Shown piece after piece: positions 17,897 to 27,738 of a stretch of 64,000 nucleotides of DNA. The position numbers were made by a program, and so were the translations under genes. The stretch lies in the NCBI GenBank assembly GCA_963714255.1, contig CAVQNU010000006.1, positions 186,001 to 250,000 of the forward strand, written 5' to 3'. Within the stretch, counting starts at the first letter, position 1. The number at the start of each line of letters is the position of its first letter. This DNA is from Rhodovastum sp963714255 (GTDB lineage: Bacteria > Pseudomonadota > Alphaproteobacteria > Acetobacterales > Acetobacteraceae). The notes below the pieces were generated by a model, which made no database searches, was not told the origin of the DNA, and was given only the letters and a program-made list of their open reading frames with translations.

Positions 17897-17900
<4 letters not shown>
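17067..17900 (+). CDS. Peptide-type ABC transporter permease (DppC-like)
   Basis: 277 residues from GTG 17067. The first helix is VGVLLCIIVVLGAVLAPWLS. Then come the DppC/OppC hallmark FPLGTDTFGRDVLSRILWGA and the coupling loop RAPVLSLKQRAFVEAGRALG. SLSFIGLGVKPPTPTWGGM and the C-terminal DGLRDATDPKL are standard for the family. It pairs with the DppB-like protein. Its stop overlaps the GTG of the second ATPase gene (GTGA), so all genes from the binding protein onward are translationally coupled. Confidence 0.95.
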
Positions 17901-18976
<1,076 letters not shown>

Positions 18977-20564
18977 AGGTCGATCGCCTCGTAGCCCATT
19001 TCGCGCCCCCAACCGGATTGCTTGTAACCGCCAAACGGCAGTGCCGCGTCGAGGAAATTGTGCACGTTGATCCAGACCGACCCGGCCTTGAGCTTGCGTG
19101 CCATCTTGTGGGCGATGCCGAGGTCGCGGGTCCAGATCGACGCCGCCAGGCCGTATTCAGTCGCATTGGCCTGCCGCGCGATGGCGTCCAGATCGTCGTC
19201 ACCGAAGCGCATCGCGCAGACCACGGGGCCGAAGATTTCCTCACGGACCACCCGCATCTCGGGCGTCGTGTTCGCCAGCACCGTCGGTTCGACGAACCAG
19301 CCTTCGCTGCCGTGCCGCTTGCCGCCGGTCACCACTTCGGCGCCCTGCTGACGGCCGCTGTCGAGATAGAAGCTCACCCGTTCGAACTGCTCGGCGGAGA
19401 CCAGCGGTCCCATCCGGCTCGCCGGATCGAGGCCCGGACCGATCTTGATTTTGGCCGCCTCGTCGGCGAGGCCCTGCATCATGCGGTCGAAGATGCGTTC
19501 GTGCACGAACAGCCGCGAGCCCGCGGTGCAGCACTGACCCATGTTGAAGAAAATGCCCGATGCGGTGCCGGGAATGGCGACATCGAGGTCGGCATCAGGA
19601 AAAACGATCGCCGGCGACTTGCCGCCGAGTTCAAGACTGACTTTTTTGAGGTTGCCGGCGGCGGCCTTGACGATCAGCTTGCCCACCTCCGTGCTGCCGG
19701 TGAAGGCAACCTTGTCGATGCCCGGATGGCCGGCGATCGCCGCTCCCGCCGTTCCGTCGCCGGTCAGGATGTTGACCACACCGGGCGGGAAGCCGGCCTC
19801 CTGGATCAACTCGCCGAGCCGGATCGCCGACAGCGGCGTCTGCTCGGCGGGCTTGAGGATAACGGTGCAGCCCGCCGCCAGCGCCGGGGCGATTTTCCAC
19901 ACCGCCATCAACAGCGGAAAATTCCACGGAATGATCTGCCCGACCACGCCGACGGGCTCGCGGGTCGAATAGGCAAGCCAGTCCCCGGGCGCCGAGACCG
20001 GGATGGTCTGGCCGGTGATCTTGGTTGACCAGCCTGCCATGTAGCGCAGCATTTCGCAGGCGAACGGAACATCCACCGCACGCGCATCACTGATCGGCTT
20101 GCCGTTGTCGAGCGATTCCAGTTCGGCGAGTTCCCCGGCATGCGCCTCCAGCACATCGCCGAGCTTCCACACCAGCTTGCCGCGTTGGCTCGGCGTCAGC
20201 CTGGCCCACGGCCCGTGTTCGAAAGCATGGCGGGCGGCTGCCACCGCGGCATCAACGTCGTCCGGCCCGGCTTCGGCAACCTGGGCGATCTGCTGCCCGT
20301 TGGAAGGGTCGAACACCGCGAAGGTCTTGCCGGACCGGGCATCGCTCCACTCCCCGCCGATCAGCAGCTTGTGGCGGCGCCCGATGAAGTCGCGCGCAGT
20401 GCTGCTCAGCCGGCCATATGACGATACTTCGTCCATTGGTCGCCTCCCTATGTTAGGAATATATGTAACTACCATAAAACGGGCCATGGCCCAAGTCGAG
20501 CGCCGATCCGGCCTGCGCAAGGACAGCTCAAGGCCGGACCGGCGCGCGCACCCGCAACGAGGTG

Positions 20565-20587
20565 GCGCGGCCGGAACCCGGCCGCGC
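20565..20587 (-). terminator. GC-rich hairpin after the amine dehydrogenase/U32 block
   Basis: A perfect 10-bp stem (GCGCGGCCGG/CCGGCCGCGC) with a 3-base loop lies just past the stop of the last U32 gene in transcription order. There is no T-tract, so it is a candidate hairpin terminator or mRNA 3' stabiliser rather than a textbook intrinsic terminator. Confidence 0.45.
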
Positions 20588-20595
20588 GCGGGCCG

Positions 20596-21600
20596 TTACT
20601 GCGCCGCGCGTGCATCGCGATAATAGCACATGAAGCCGCTCGCACAGAGATCCGGCCGCCCGCGCAGGCCCTGCGCCAACTCTGCCACCGTGGCGTGATC
20701 CGCCGCCGCCATGCGCGCGCGCACGTCTCGCACCATCTCAACGCTTTTCGCCTTGCGCGCCGTCGCCCCTTCGCGTCCGGCGATCTTCACTGCGGTCAGG
20801 CCCGACGCGGCCAGCGCCGGCATGCCGCACAGACCACACGGACCGAAGGGATAACCCTGGCCGGTCACCGAAAAGCCGCAACTGAACCGGTACCACAACC
20901 ATTCCTGATAGCTTGCGTCATTGGCCGCCAGTTCTGCCGCCTCGGCCTCGGACAGCGCCGCGCCGTCCAGCCTTGCATGTGCCAGCGTGTAGTCGTCGAT
21001 GCAGATCGGGCCGCCCAGGCGCGCGGGCAGGTGGATCGTATGGCACTGGCCTTCCTCGAACACGCAGCCATCGTTGAGGATGAAGGCTTCGAACTCGATA
21101 CCCGGGGTGGCGGCGATCATGGCGGCGATTTCGGCCAGCGTGACATCGCGCGGCAGCACCACCCGGTGCGCGCCGAGGTCGCGATACAGCGCCGCCGCCT
21201 GCGCATTGCGGCACGACAACAGCGAACTGACATGCAGCCGCAGCTTCGGCCCGTGCCCGGCCAGCAGCGCCAGCACGCCGATGTCGCCGACGATCACTGC
21301 ATCGCCGCCGAGGCCGGCGAACGCGCCCGCGAGTTCGAGCAGTGCTTCGGCCTGCGCCCCGCTGTAGTGCGGCGCATTCATCACCAGCGACACGCGACGC
21401 CCGCGCGCGTGCGCCAGACCGATCACTTCGCCGAGTTCCGCTTCGCTTGCGAGATTGCCGAAGATGCGCCGGTTGGTGCCGGCGCTGCCGAACCGTTCGA
21501 CCCAGCTGCGCGGCACCAGGCCGCAATAGACCTCGTCGGCGCCGGCATCGCACAGCGGCCCGACTTCGGCGGCGGCACTCACCGGGGCGACGATCTTCAT
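20596..21600 (-). CDS. Peptidase U32 family protein, UbiU-like
   Basis: 334 residues from MKIVAPVSAAAEVGPLCDAG at 21600. Typical U32 features are GADEVYCGL, VMNAPHYS, VIVGDIGVL, LHVSSLLSCRNAQA and the family signature region EAFILNDGCVFEEGQC with Cys179 and Cys186. Further cysteines occur at 200, 241, 255 and 258. A CX6C pair plus two later cysteines is how UbiU holds a [4Fe-4S] cluster. Despite the name, characterised U32 proteins include hydroxylases: UbiU/UbiV of O2-independent ubiquinone synthesis, RlhA and TrhP. It follows the second U32 gene by 13 bp and ends the amine dehydrogenase block. Role here unknown; see findings for a CTQ-hydroxylation hypothesis. Confidence 0.88.
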   Translation of the reverse strand: MKIVAPVSAAAEVGPLCDAGADEVYCGLVPRSWVERFGSAGTNRRIFGNLASEAELGEVIGLAHARGRRVSLVMNAPHYSGAQAEALLELAGAFAGLGGDAVIVGDIGVLALLAGHGPKLRLHVSSLLSCRNAQAAALYRDLGAHRVVLPRDVTLAEIAAMIAATPGIEFEAFILNDGCVFEEGQCHTIHLPARLGGPICIDDYTLAHARLDGAALSEAEAAELAANDASYQEWLWYRFSCGFSVTGQGYPFGPCGLCGMPALAASGLTAVKIAGREGATARKAKSVEMVRDVRARMAAADHATVAELAQGLRGRPDLCASGFMCYYRDARAAQ

Positions 21601-21613
21601 CTCCGGCGATCCG

Positions 21614-22489
21614 TCAATGCCAGTCTCCCGACAGGATGATGCGATCGACCGCGCCAGCCGCCGCCGCTGCCAGCAGGGCTTCCGCCATGGCGGGGCTGTG
21701 GGCGTGCAGCAGGGTGGTGCCGCGCAAATGTGTCGGCAGGTCCGCCGCCCCAAGCGGACGGGTCATCGCGGCGGTGTAGGTCAGGCACTCGCGGGCGCAG
21801 CGATGCCCGGCGGCGAATTTCAGCACCTCCGGCTGGTGCAGCGAGCCGATGCGGCACGACCGGCCCTTGGCGGATACGCCGAACGGGGCGTGCACCCCGA
21901 CCTGCAGCCCGCCATCCGGGAAGTCGGCGGCGTCCGCGAAGGGCGGCACGTCCATTTCGATGCGGCGGACGCCGAACCGGGCCAGCATGGCGGCAAACGG
22001 GGCGGCCTGGATGCCGTGCGGATAAAGCCGCGCCCACGCGGCCGAGGGCAGGCGCGGGTCCTTGACCAGCTTGCACATCAGCCGCCCGGCCACCGGCACC
22101 AGGGCGGGGAACGCATGGGCCAGCAGCCGCAGCGTGCCCCAGTCATTGGCGATCACCTCGGTGCCCGCCGGCAGCCGGTCGAGCAGGCACCGCAGCTCCG
22201 CCATGCCCTGGTCGGACAGCAGCGGCGTTGCCAATGACAGGTCGAGCCCCCGGGCCTGCGCGAATTCCAGCGCCGCCGCCAGCAGGCGCGGCGCCGGCAG
22301 CAGCCGCTCGCAGGCCTCGCCGCCGACCTGCAGCCGGGTCACCCTCCGCGCCGCCAGCGCGCCGCCGAACGGATCGTGCCGCCAGCCCAACGCCGCGCCG
22401 CAGGCCGCGACCGTCAGCGCCCCCGGGCACCCGAGCGCCGGCAGGTGGCGCAGATCGACCAGGGCAAGCGCGACCGCCGGCCCGGTCAT
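21614..22489 (-). CDS. U32-like protein, UbiV-like
   Basis: 291 residues. The start overlaps the stop of the protease gene by four bases, so translation is coupled. It is divergent from standard U32 but retains EVIANDWGTLRLL, VAGRLMCKLVKDPRLPSAAW (compare the GR…K..RDPR stretch of UbiV) and a C-terminal cysteine set Cys212, Cys231, Cys235 (CAREC). That C…CxxxC spacing mirrors the cluster ligands of UbiV; Cys60 or Cys139 could be the fourth. Being paired with a UbiU-like gene supports a heterodimer. No ubi genes such as ubiT are nearby, so a ubiquinone role is not supported by context. Confidence 0.78.
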   Translation of the reverse strand: MTGPAVALALVDLRHLPALGCPGALTVAACGAALGWRHDPFGGALAARRVTRLQVGGEACERLLPAPRLLAAALEFAQARGLDLSLATPLLSDQGMAELRCLLDRLPAGTEVIANDWGTLRLLAHAFPALVPVAGRLMCKLVKDPRLPSAAWARLYPHGIQAAPFAAMLARFGVRRIEMDVPPFADAADFPDGGLQVGVHAPFGVSAKGRSCRIGSLHQPEVLKFAAGHRCARECLTYTAAMTRPLGAADLPTHLRGTTLLHAHSPAMAEALLAAAAAGAVDRIILSGDWH

Positions 22490-23166
22490 GGCACCCCCAC
22501 CGGCCTACGCTGCGCCCCGTGATGCACCGCCTGCCCGGCCAGGCGTGCCAGCGCCGCCGCGGCAGGCAGGTGCGGTTCGGCCGCGAGAACCGCCGCCAGG
22601 GCGGCTGAGACGCGCGCCGCGGCGATGCTCGCCCCGGCCGGCGCATTGCTGCCGGCCCGGGGATTCGCCCCGAACGTCGCCCGCCCGCCCGGCAGGGAAG
22701 CGAGCTCGTCGCCCTGGCAGCGCGCATCGCCGGTGACGCGCACGATGCCGGGATAGGCGGCCGGGAACACCTTCGGCCCGATCGCCGGCACCGCGGCAAC
22801 CACCAGCACACCCGCCTCCACCGCACGCCAGCAGGCGGCCCGCAGCACCGCCCGGTCGGCGGTGAGGCCGACGCTCATATTGACCAGCCTGGCCCGTTGC
22901 GCCACCAGCCAGTCCAACGCCGCCGCCACCGATGCGGGTGCCGCGGCGGCGCGGGCATCGAACACCTGCGCCACCAGCAGCCGGACCGACGGCGCCGCGT
23001 GCAGGATCAGCCCGGCCACCGACGTGCCATGGCCCAGCCGGTCCGGCCCGGCCGCCGCCGCGAGCACCGTGCCGCTTGCGCCAAGGCTGAACCGCGCCGC
23101 CACCGCGCTGCCGAGCCCGGCCGCCACCCCGCTGTCGATCAGTCCGACCGCGACCGGCGATGTCAT
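22486..23166 (-). CDS. qhpE: Subtilisin-like serine protease QhpE (processing of the amine dehydrogenase gamma peptide)
   Basis: 226 residues, a compact S8-family catalytic domain with no signal peptide. The triad is visible: Asp11 in GLIDSGV, His46 in LGHGTSVAG and Ser180 in AGASIAAARVS (family GTS motif here GAS). QhpE proteins cut the leader off the cross-linked gamma subunit of quinohemoprotein amine dehydrogenase in the cytoplasm before export. Position directly after the ABC exporter and within the same overlapping gene series supports this. The start overlaps the exporter's stop. Small subtilisins of other RiPP systems look similar, but the neighbourhood is decisive. Confidence 0.88.
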   Translation of the reverse strand: MTSPVAVGLIDSGVAAGLGSAVAARFSLGASGTVLAAAAGPDRLGHGTSVAGLILHAAPSVRLLVAQVFDARAAAAPASVAAALDWLVAQRARLVNMSVGLTADRAVLRAACWRAVEAGVLVVAAVPAIGPKVFPAAYPGIVRVTGDARCQGDELASLPGGRATFGANPRAGSNAPAGASIAAARVSAALAAVLAAEPHLPAAAALARLAGQAVHHGAQRRPVGVP

Positions 23167-24899
23167 GCGGCGAGCGGCCCCTGGCGCAGCACCACGCCGT
23201 CGCGGCGCACGTCCAGCACCGCATCGGCACCCGCGAAGGCGTCGGCGTGATGCGACACGACGATGCGGGTGCGGCCGGCGAACAGCCGGTCGATCACCTC
23301 GGCGATGCGGCGCCCGGCGGCGCGGTCCACCGCCGAGGTCGCCTCGTCCAGGATCAGCACCAGCGGGTCCTGCAGCAGCGCGCGCGCCACCGCCAGGCGT
23401 TGCCGCTGCCCGCCCGACAGCGTCGCGCCGCGCTCGCCGATGCGCGCGTCCAGGCCGAGCGGCAGTGCGTCGGCGAACTCCGCCACCTCGGCGAGGATAG
23501 CGGCGCGGCGCACCGCCGCGTCGGAGGCGTCCGGCGCGGCATAGCGGATGTTGTCGGCCAGCGTGCCGGCCAGCAGCGGCGCGTCCTGCGCCACCACGGC
23601 GACGCAGCGGCGCAGCTCGGCCAGGCGCAGATGGCGCAGGTCGACCCCGTCGAGCAGGATGCGGCCCTCGGTGGGGTCGTAGTGGCGCTGCAGCAGGTCG
23701 ATCAGGGTGCTCTTGCCCACGCCGGAAGGGCCGGTGACGGCGAGCTTGGTGCCGGCGCGAATCGCCACGTCGATGCCGGCAAGCACGGCGGGGCACTCCG
23801 GCCCGTACGCGAAGCCGACGCCTTCCAGGTGCAGGCAGCCGCGCGCCGGCATGGGCAGGGTCAGCGGCGCCGGCGGATCGGTGACCGAAGGCGCCTCCGC
23901 CAGCAGCTCGCCGACCCGCGCCAGGCTGACCGCGGCGCGGCGCCAGGCCAATGCGACCCCCATCAGCGTGCCGGCCGGCCCGGCGGCGCGGGCTTGGTAG
24001 GCGATGAAGGCAATCAGCGTGCCGACCGAAAGCTGCCCGTGCACCACCATCGCCCCGCCGGCCAGGAATACCGCAGCCGCGGCGACGCCGCCGATCAGCC
24101 CGGGCAGGCTGCCGGCGGCAGCCCCTGTCATTTCCAGCCGGCGCAGATCGCCCAGCAGGTCGCGCTGCAGTCCGGCGAGCCGCGCCGCCTCGCGGGCCTC
24201 GGCGCCGGACGACTGCACCAGCTTCATCATGCCGAGCGTCTCGATGAAGAAGCCGGTCACGGCACCGCTGCGCGCGCGCAGCGACCGCGTCTGCCGCTCC
24301 AGGCGCGGGCGCAGCGCCCGCACCACGGCAAGCTGCAACGGCACGGCAACCACAGCGACCAGCAGCAGCTTCGGGCTGAGCGCCGCCATCATCGCCGCCA
24401 GTCCGGCCAGCGCCAGCGTGCCGTTGGCGGCGGCCAGCAGCGTATCGACGGCGAAACGCTGGATTTCGGCCACGTCGCCGTCCACCCGCGCCATGATGTC
24501 GCCCACGGCGCGCGCGGCAAAGAAGCGCGGCGGCAGACATTGCAGATGCGCCAGCAGTGCCTCGCGCAGTGCGAACAACGTGCGGGCCAACAGCGTCAGG
24601 TAATGCCAGCGGTTGAACGTCGCCAGCGCCGCCCCGGCCAGCGCGGCCCCCAACATCAGCGCGCAGTAGCTGCCGACGAGGTCGAGGCGCTTGCCGTTCA
24701 GCCCGTCATCGATGACCAGCCGGGTGAGGTACGGCGGCGCCAGGCTCAGCGCCGTCGCAGCGGCGGAGGTCAGCAGCACCAGTGCGAGCCGGACGCGATG
24801 CGGCAGCACGAAGCGGAACAGCCAGCGCAGCCCCGCCTCCGTCGCCACCGTTCGCGCCCCCGCCGGGTGCAGGCTCAGCGCTGCACGATCCGCACCCAC
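23163..24899 (-). CDS. qhpF: ABC exporter QhpF (fused membrane and ATPase domains)
   Basis: 578 residues from GTG 24899, overlapping the beta-subunit stop. Six transmembrane helices occupy about 25-310 (e.g. LALVLLTSAAATALSLAPPY). The nucleotide-binding domain has Walker A TGPSGVGKST, LSGGQRQRLAVARALL, LILDEATSAVD and the switch His in VSHHADAF. It is a homodimeric type-IV exporter. In known qhp operons this protein moves the modified gamma peptide to the periplasm, where it assembles with the alpha and beta subunits. No peptidase C39 domain is present, consistent with a separate protease (QhpE). Confidence 0.9.
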   Translation of the reverse strand: MGADRAALSLHPAGARTVATEAGLRWLFRFVLPHRVRLALVLLTSAAATALSLAPPYLTRLVIDDGLNGKRLDLVGSYCALMLGAALAGAALATFNRWHYLTLLARTLFALREALLAHLQCLPPRFFAARAVGDIMARVDGDVAEIQRFAVDTLLAAANGTLALAGLAAMMAALSPKLLLVAVVAVPLQLAVVRALRPRLERQTRSLRARSGAVTGFFIETLGMMKLVQSSGAEAREAARLAGLQRDLLGDLRRLEMTGAAAGSLPGLIGGVAAAAVFLAGGAMVVHGQLSVGTLIAFIAYQARAAGPAGTLMGVALAWRRAAVSLARVGELLAEAPSVTDPPAPLTLPMPARGCLHLEGVGFAYGPECPAVLAGIDVAIRAGTKLAVTGPSGVGKSTLIDLLQRHYDPTEGRILLDGVDLRHLRLAELRRCVAVVAQDAPLLAGTLADNIRYAAPDASDAAVRRAAILAEVAEFADALPLGLDARIGERGATLSGGQRQRLAVARALLQDPLVLILDEATSAVDRAAGRRIAEVIDRLFAGRTRIVVSHHADAFAGADAVLDVRRDGVVLRQGPLAA

Positions 24900-25960
24900 G
24901 AGGTCGCCTGGTCGGCCCCGCCCGGCATCCGGATTTCGCCGATGCGCGCCAGCGTGTCGGCGGCATAGACGCCGATGTCGTCCATCGTACCGCCGACATA
25001 CACCTCGCGGCCGTCCGCCGAAATGTTCACCGTGTAGTAGGTGTGCGGCAGGTCCACCCGCCGGACCAGTTCGCCTTTCGCCAGATCGACCTTCGAGAGC
25101 GTGGTGTAGACGGCGAACGCCTCGTTGCGCTGCACCGGATTGACCACCGCCGAAAAGATCACCTTCGTGGTGTTCTCGAACTCGATCATGCGAAATGCGC
25201 CGGTGGCGAGGTCGAGCGTGGCCATGCCGGTGCGCATGGCGGCCGGATCGGCGGGGTCGACATCGGTGCGCGCGGCCGCGTATGGATTGATCCAGATATG
25301 CGACTGCTCGAACTGGGTCCAGACGCCGAACACATCGGGCTCGGCGAAGCCGGGGCGGTCCCAGTGGATCAGCTTCTGCACGCCGAGTTCATGCCCGTCC
25401 TGCGGGTCGATGGCGTGGATGTCCCAGCTCACGCAATACAGTTTGGCACCGTCGTCGGACAGCAGGAGCTGGGCGGTGCGGCGCGGTACCGGCAGGGTAC
25501 GGGCCGGTACCGCGTGCAACCCCGCATCGGCCCGATAGACGGCGATGGTGGGATCCTGGACATGATACTCGCTCGGGCCGATCACGGTCGGCAGCAGCAG
25601 CACGAAAATCTCGCGGCCGTCATGGCTGATCTCGAGGCCGAAGGTGTTGCGCACGCGCAGCGCGCCGGCCGAGAAATCGGCATGGAACACCTCGGCGCCG
25701 CTGTCGAGATCGATGCCCACCAGGCTGTTCCAGCGGTTGGTCACCACATAGGCAATCCGGCCGTCCGGCGACGGCGCGATGCCGAGCACCGAGCCCGGAC
25801 CGGCGATGTCGTAGGTGCGTGTCACCCGCCGCTCGGCCGGGTCCACCAGCACCAGCGTGTTCGGCTTGACCGAGGTGAGCAGGTATTCCTTCGCGTTCGC
25901 CGCGCCCGCCAGCAGGGTGGCGAACAGGGCGGCGACGGTTGCGCGAACGATCCGTTGCAT
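24875..25960 (-). CDS. qhpB: Quinohemoprotein amine dehydrogenase beta subunit
   Basis: 361 residues from the ATG at 25960. A signal peptide (VRATVAALFATLLAGAANA) is followed by a seven-bladed beta-propeller of YVTN-like repeats: LVLVDPAERRVTRTYDI, GIAPSPDGRIAYVVTN, SLVGIDLDSG and ISADGREVYVGG. EISHDGREIFVLLLPT and NPYAAARTDV match QHNDH beta-subunit sequence. In the periplasmic enzyme this subunit holds the gamma subunit and its CTQ cofactor near the active site. It sits between the gamma-peptide gene (42 bp upstream) and the exporter gene, as expected for the system. Confidence 0.92.
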   Translation of the reverse strand: MQRIVRATVAALFATLLAGAANAKEYLLTSVKPNTLVLVDPAERRVTRTYDIAGPGSVLGIAPSPDGRIAYVVTNRWNSLVGIDLDSGAEVFHADFSAGALRVRNTFGLEISHDGREIFVLLLPTVIGPSEYHVQDPTIAVYRADAGLHAVPARTLPVPRRTAQLLLSDDGAKLYCVSWDIHAIDPQDGHELGVQKLIHWDRPGFAEPDVFGVWTQFEQSHIWINPYAAARTDVDPADPAAMRTGMATLDLATGAFRMIEFENTTKVIFSAVVNPVQRNEAFAVYTTLSKVDLAKGELVRRVDLPHTYYTVNISADGREVYVGGTMDDIGVYAADTLARIGEIRMPGGADQATSWVRIVQR

Positions 25961-26001
25961 CAGCTTCTCTCCGCGCCGGCGGCGGTGCATGCCGGGGCCA
26001 T

Positions 26002-26322
26002 CTACTTCTTCGGGAACACGGGGTTGAGCTTGCGCCAGTCGCGCTGGGCGGACGGCGCGCCGGCACTCCAGTCGGGATAGGTGTTGATCGTGTCGGGCAC
26101 CTGCGCGGGCCACCAGCACGGGTCGGAGCAGCCATACAGGTCGGCCTCCATGGGCTGGCACAGCGCCGCCACGCCGCCGAACGGATCGACCTCCCAGCCC
26201 GGATCGAACGTGCTGGCGCAGCCGGTCACCGACTGCATCGGCCGCACCTCCTCCGCCTGGCCCTGCCCGGCGGCGCGCGCGATCGCCTGCGCCTTTTCGT
26301 TGACCGGCTTCAGATGCTTCAT
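26002..26322 (-). CDS. qhpC: Quinohemoprotein amine dehydrogenase gamma subunit precursor (CTQ- and thioether-containing RiPP)
   Basis: 106 residues; the ATG at 26322 overlaps the qhpD stop. Residues 1-28 form a leader; by comparison with known enzymes maturation would leave Met29 as the first residue. All cross-linking residues are conserved with correct spacing: Cys35-Glu44, Cys55-Asp61 and Cys69-Asp77 for the thioethers, and Cys65-Trp71 for cysteine tryptophylquinone (GCSDPCWWPAQVPD). QhpD forms the thioethers, a hydroxylase oxidises the tryptophan, QhpE removes the leader and QhpF exports it. The mature subunit carries the catalytic quinone of the periplasmic amine dehydrogenase. Confidence 0.95.
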   Translation of the reverse strand: MKHLKPVNEKAQAIARAAGQGQAEEVRPMQSVTGCASTFDPGWEVDPFGGVAALCQPMEADLYGCSDPCWWPAQVPDTINTYPDWSAGAPSAQRDWRKLNPVFPKK

Positions 26323-27726
26323 GTCGCTGCCCTTCGCGGCTGTGCGTTGGTGGCGAGGAACCCGGGGTTGCCCGCCGTGATGTCGGCCATGACGCCGATG
26401 CCGAACCGGACCCAGTCCCGGATCAGCCCGCAATAATGCTCGGTCGGGCGGAACAAATCGCCGTGCCGGGCATAGGATTCGTGATAGCAGCCGCCGGCGC
26501 AGACCGGCCGGGCGATGCATCCGCCGCAGAAGCTCGCGGCGCGGGCAAGCGCACGCGCCACGAAATCCTGCACCGCCGTGGCATCGATGCCCTGGTCGAT
26601 GCTGCCGAGCACCGGCGCGTCGCTGCCGACGAAACGGTGGCACAGATGCACCGCCCCGTCCGCATCGGCGGCAAGCATCTGCGTGCCGGCGCCACAGGGC
26701 AGCGCGCGCGGCGTGCCCGTGTGCAGGGCGGCCACCAGATTGGCGATATTGGCGAAGCCGATGTCGTGGCCGGCGATCGCCGCGTCGCGCCAGCGCCGGC
26801 CCAGGGCGTGAAACCCGGCGAACACGTGGGCGAGGTCCGCGTCGTTGAGGCAGAACGCCGCCGCCGTGCCGGCAGTGACCGGGGCGAAGCCGATTTCGGC
26901 GAATCCCAGCTCGTGGTGCAAATGCGCATGGATGCCGGCCACATCGGTGCACCCGGCGGCGAGCGTCACGCGCGCACCGGCGGGGCGGGCGCGCGGGCGC
27001 CGCAGCAGCCGGCCCACATTGGCGGCGACCGTTGCGTAACTGCCCTGCCCGCCGGCGGTGCGGCGATGCCGGTCGTGCAGCGCCGCCGGTCCGTCGATGC
27101 TGACGGTGATGCCGAAGCGATGCGCGTCCAGGAAGTCGATGGCCGCATCGTCAAGCAGGGTGGCGTTGGTGGTCAGGGCGAATGCCACCTGCTTGCCTTC
27201 CCGCGCTGCCGCCGCCTCGGCATAGTCTACGATCCGGCGGATCAACGGCAGTTCCAGCAGCGGCTCGCCGCCGAAGAACGTCACGCTGACGCGCGGCGCC
27301 GGGCCGCAGACGCGCAGCAGCAAATCCACCGCCGCGCACGCAAGCGGCTCGGTCATGCGCCGCGCCGCGCCCGGTCGCGCCAGGTCCTCCTTGTAGCAAT
27401 AGCCGCAGGCGAGATTGCAGCCGCTGGTCAGCGCCAGCACCAGTGCTGCCGGTGCCGGTGCGCGGTGCCGGCGCCGCCAGCGACGCGGGCAGGGCCGCGG
27501 CACCGGCGTCGAGCAACGCCAGCTCGGCGACCGCCGCCTGCACATCCGCTGCGGCGAAGCGATCGCGCAGGCCGCTCACCAGGGTTGCCGGGTCGGCGCC
27601 ATCGTGCAGCAGGCCGAGCACGGCGCCGACCAACGGATCGGTGTCGAACAGGGACGCGGTGGGCGCATGGAACAGCAGCCGGCGCGCGCCGTGCTGAACC
27701 GCGTGGAAATGGTCGGGATGCAGCAC
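26319..27726 (-). CDS. qhpD: Radical SAM/SPASM thioether maturase QhpD, apparent +1 frameshift
   Basis: Starts at GTG 27726 with a RiPP-recognition-like N terminus (MLHPDHFHAVQHGARRLLFH, SLFDTDPLVGAVLGLL). About 88 codons on, the frame changes. The radical SAM core continues one base over, with CNLACGYCYKEDL near residue 100, FFGGEPLLELPL, TTNATLL and TVSIDGPA. The SPASM cysteines are in FCGGCIARPVCAGGCYHES and HYCG. Total length 1408 nt is one more than a multiple of three. Removing one C from CCGCGCACC at about 27461-27464 restores an uninterrupted 468-residue protein reading ...APAPAPAALVLAL. QhpD forms Cys-to-Asp/Glu thioether links in QhpC. Every downstream motif is intact, so a sequence error or very recent mutation is likely. 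Confidence 0.88.
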
Positions 27727-27738
27727 CGGGATCGCCGC

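Noticed and set aside
20596..22489. U32 pair as ordinary secreted collagenase-type peptidases
   Set aside because: No signal peptides, Fe-S-type cysteine sets like UbiU/UbiV, and coupling to qhpE; characterised relatives are hydroxylases.
24782..26080. 432-codon plus-strand frame
   Set aside because: Antisense to the QHNDH beta subunit and the gene-start region; no recognisable domain.
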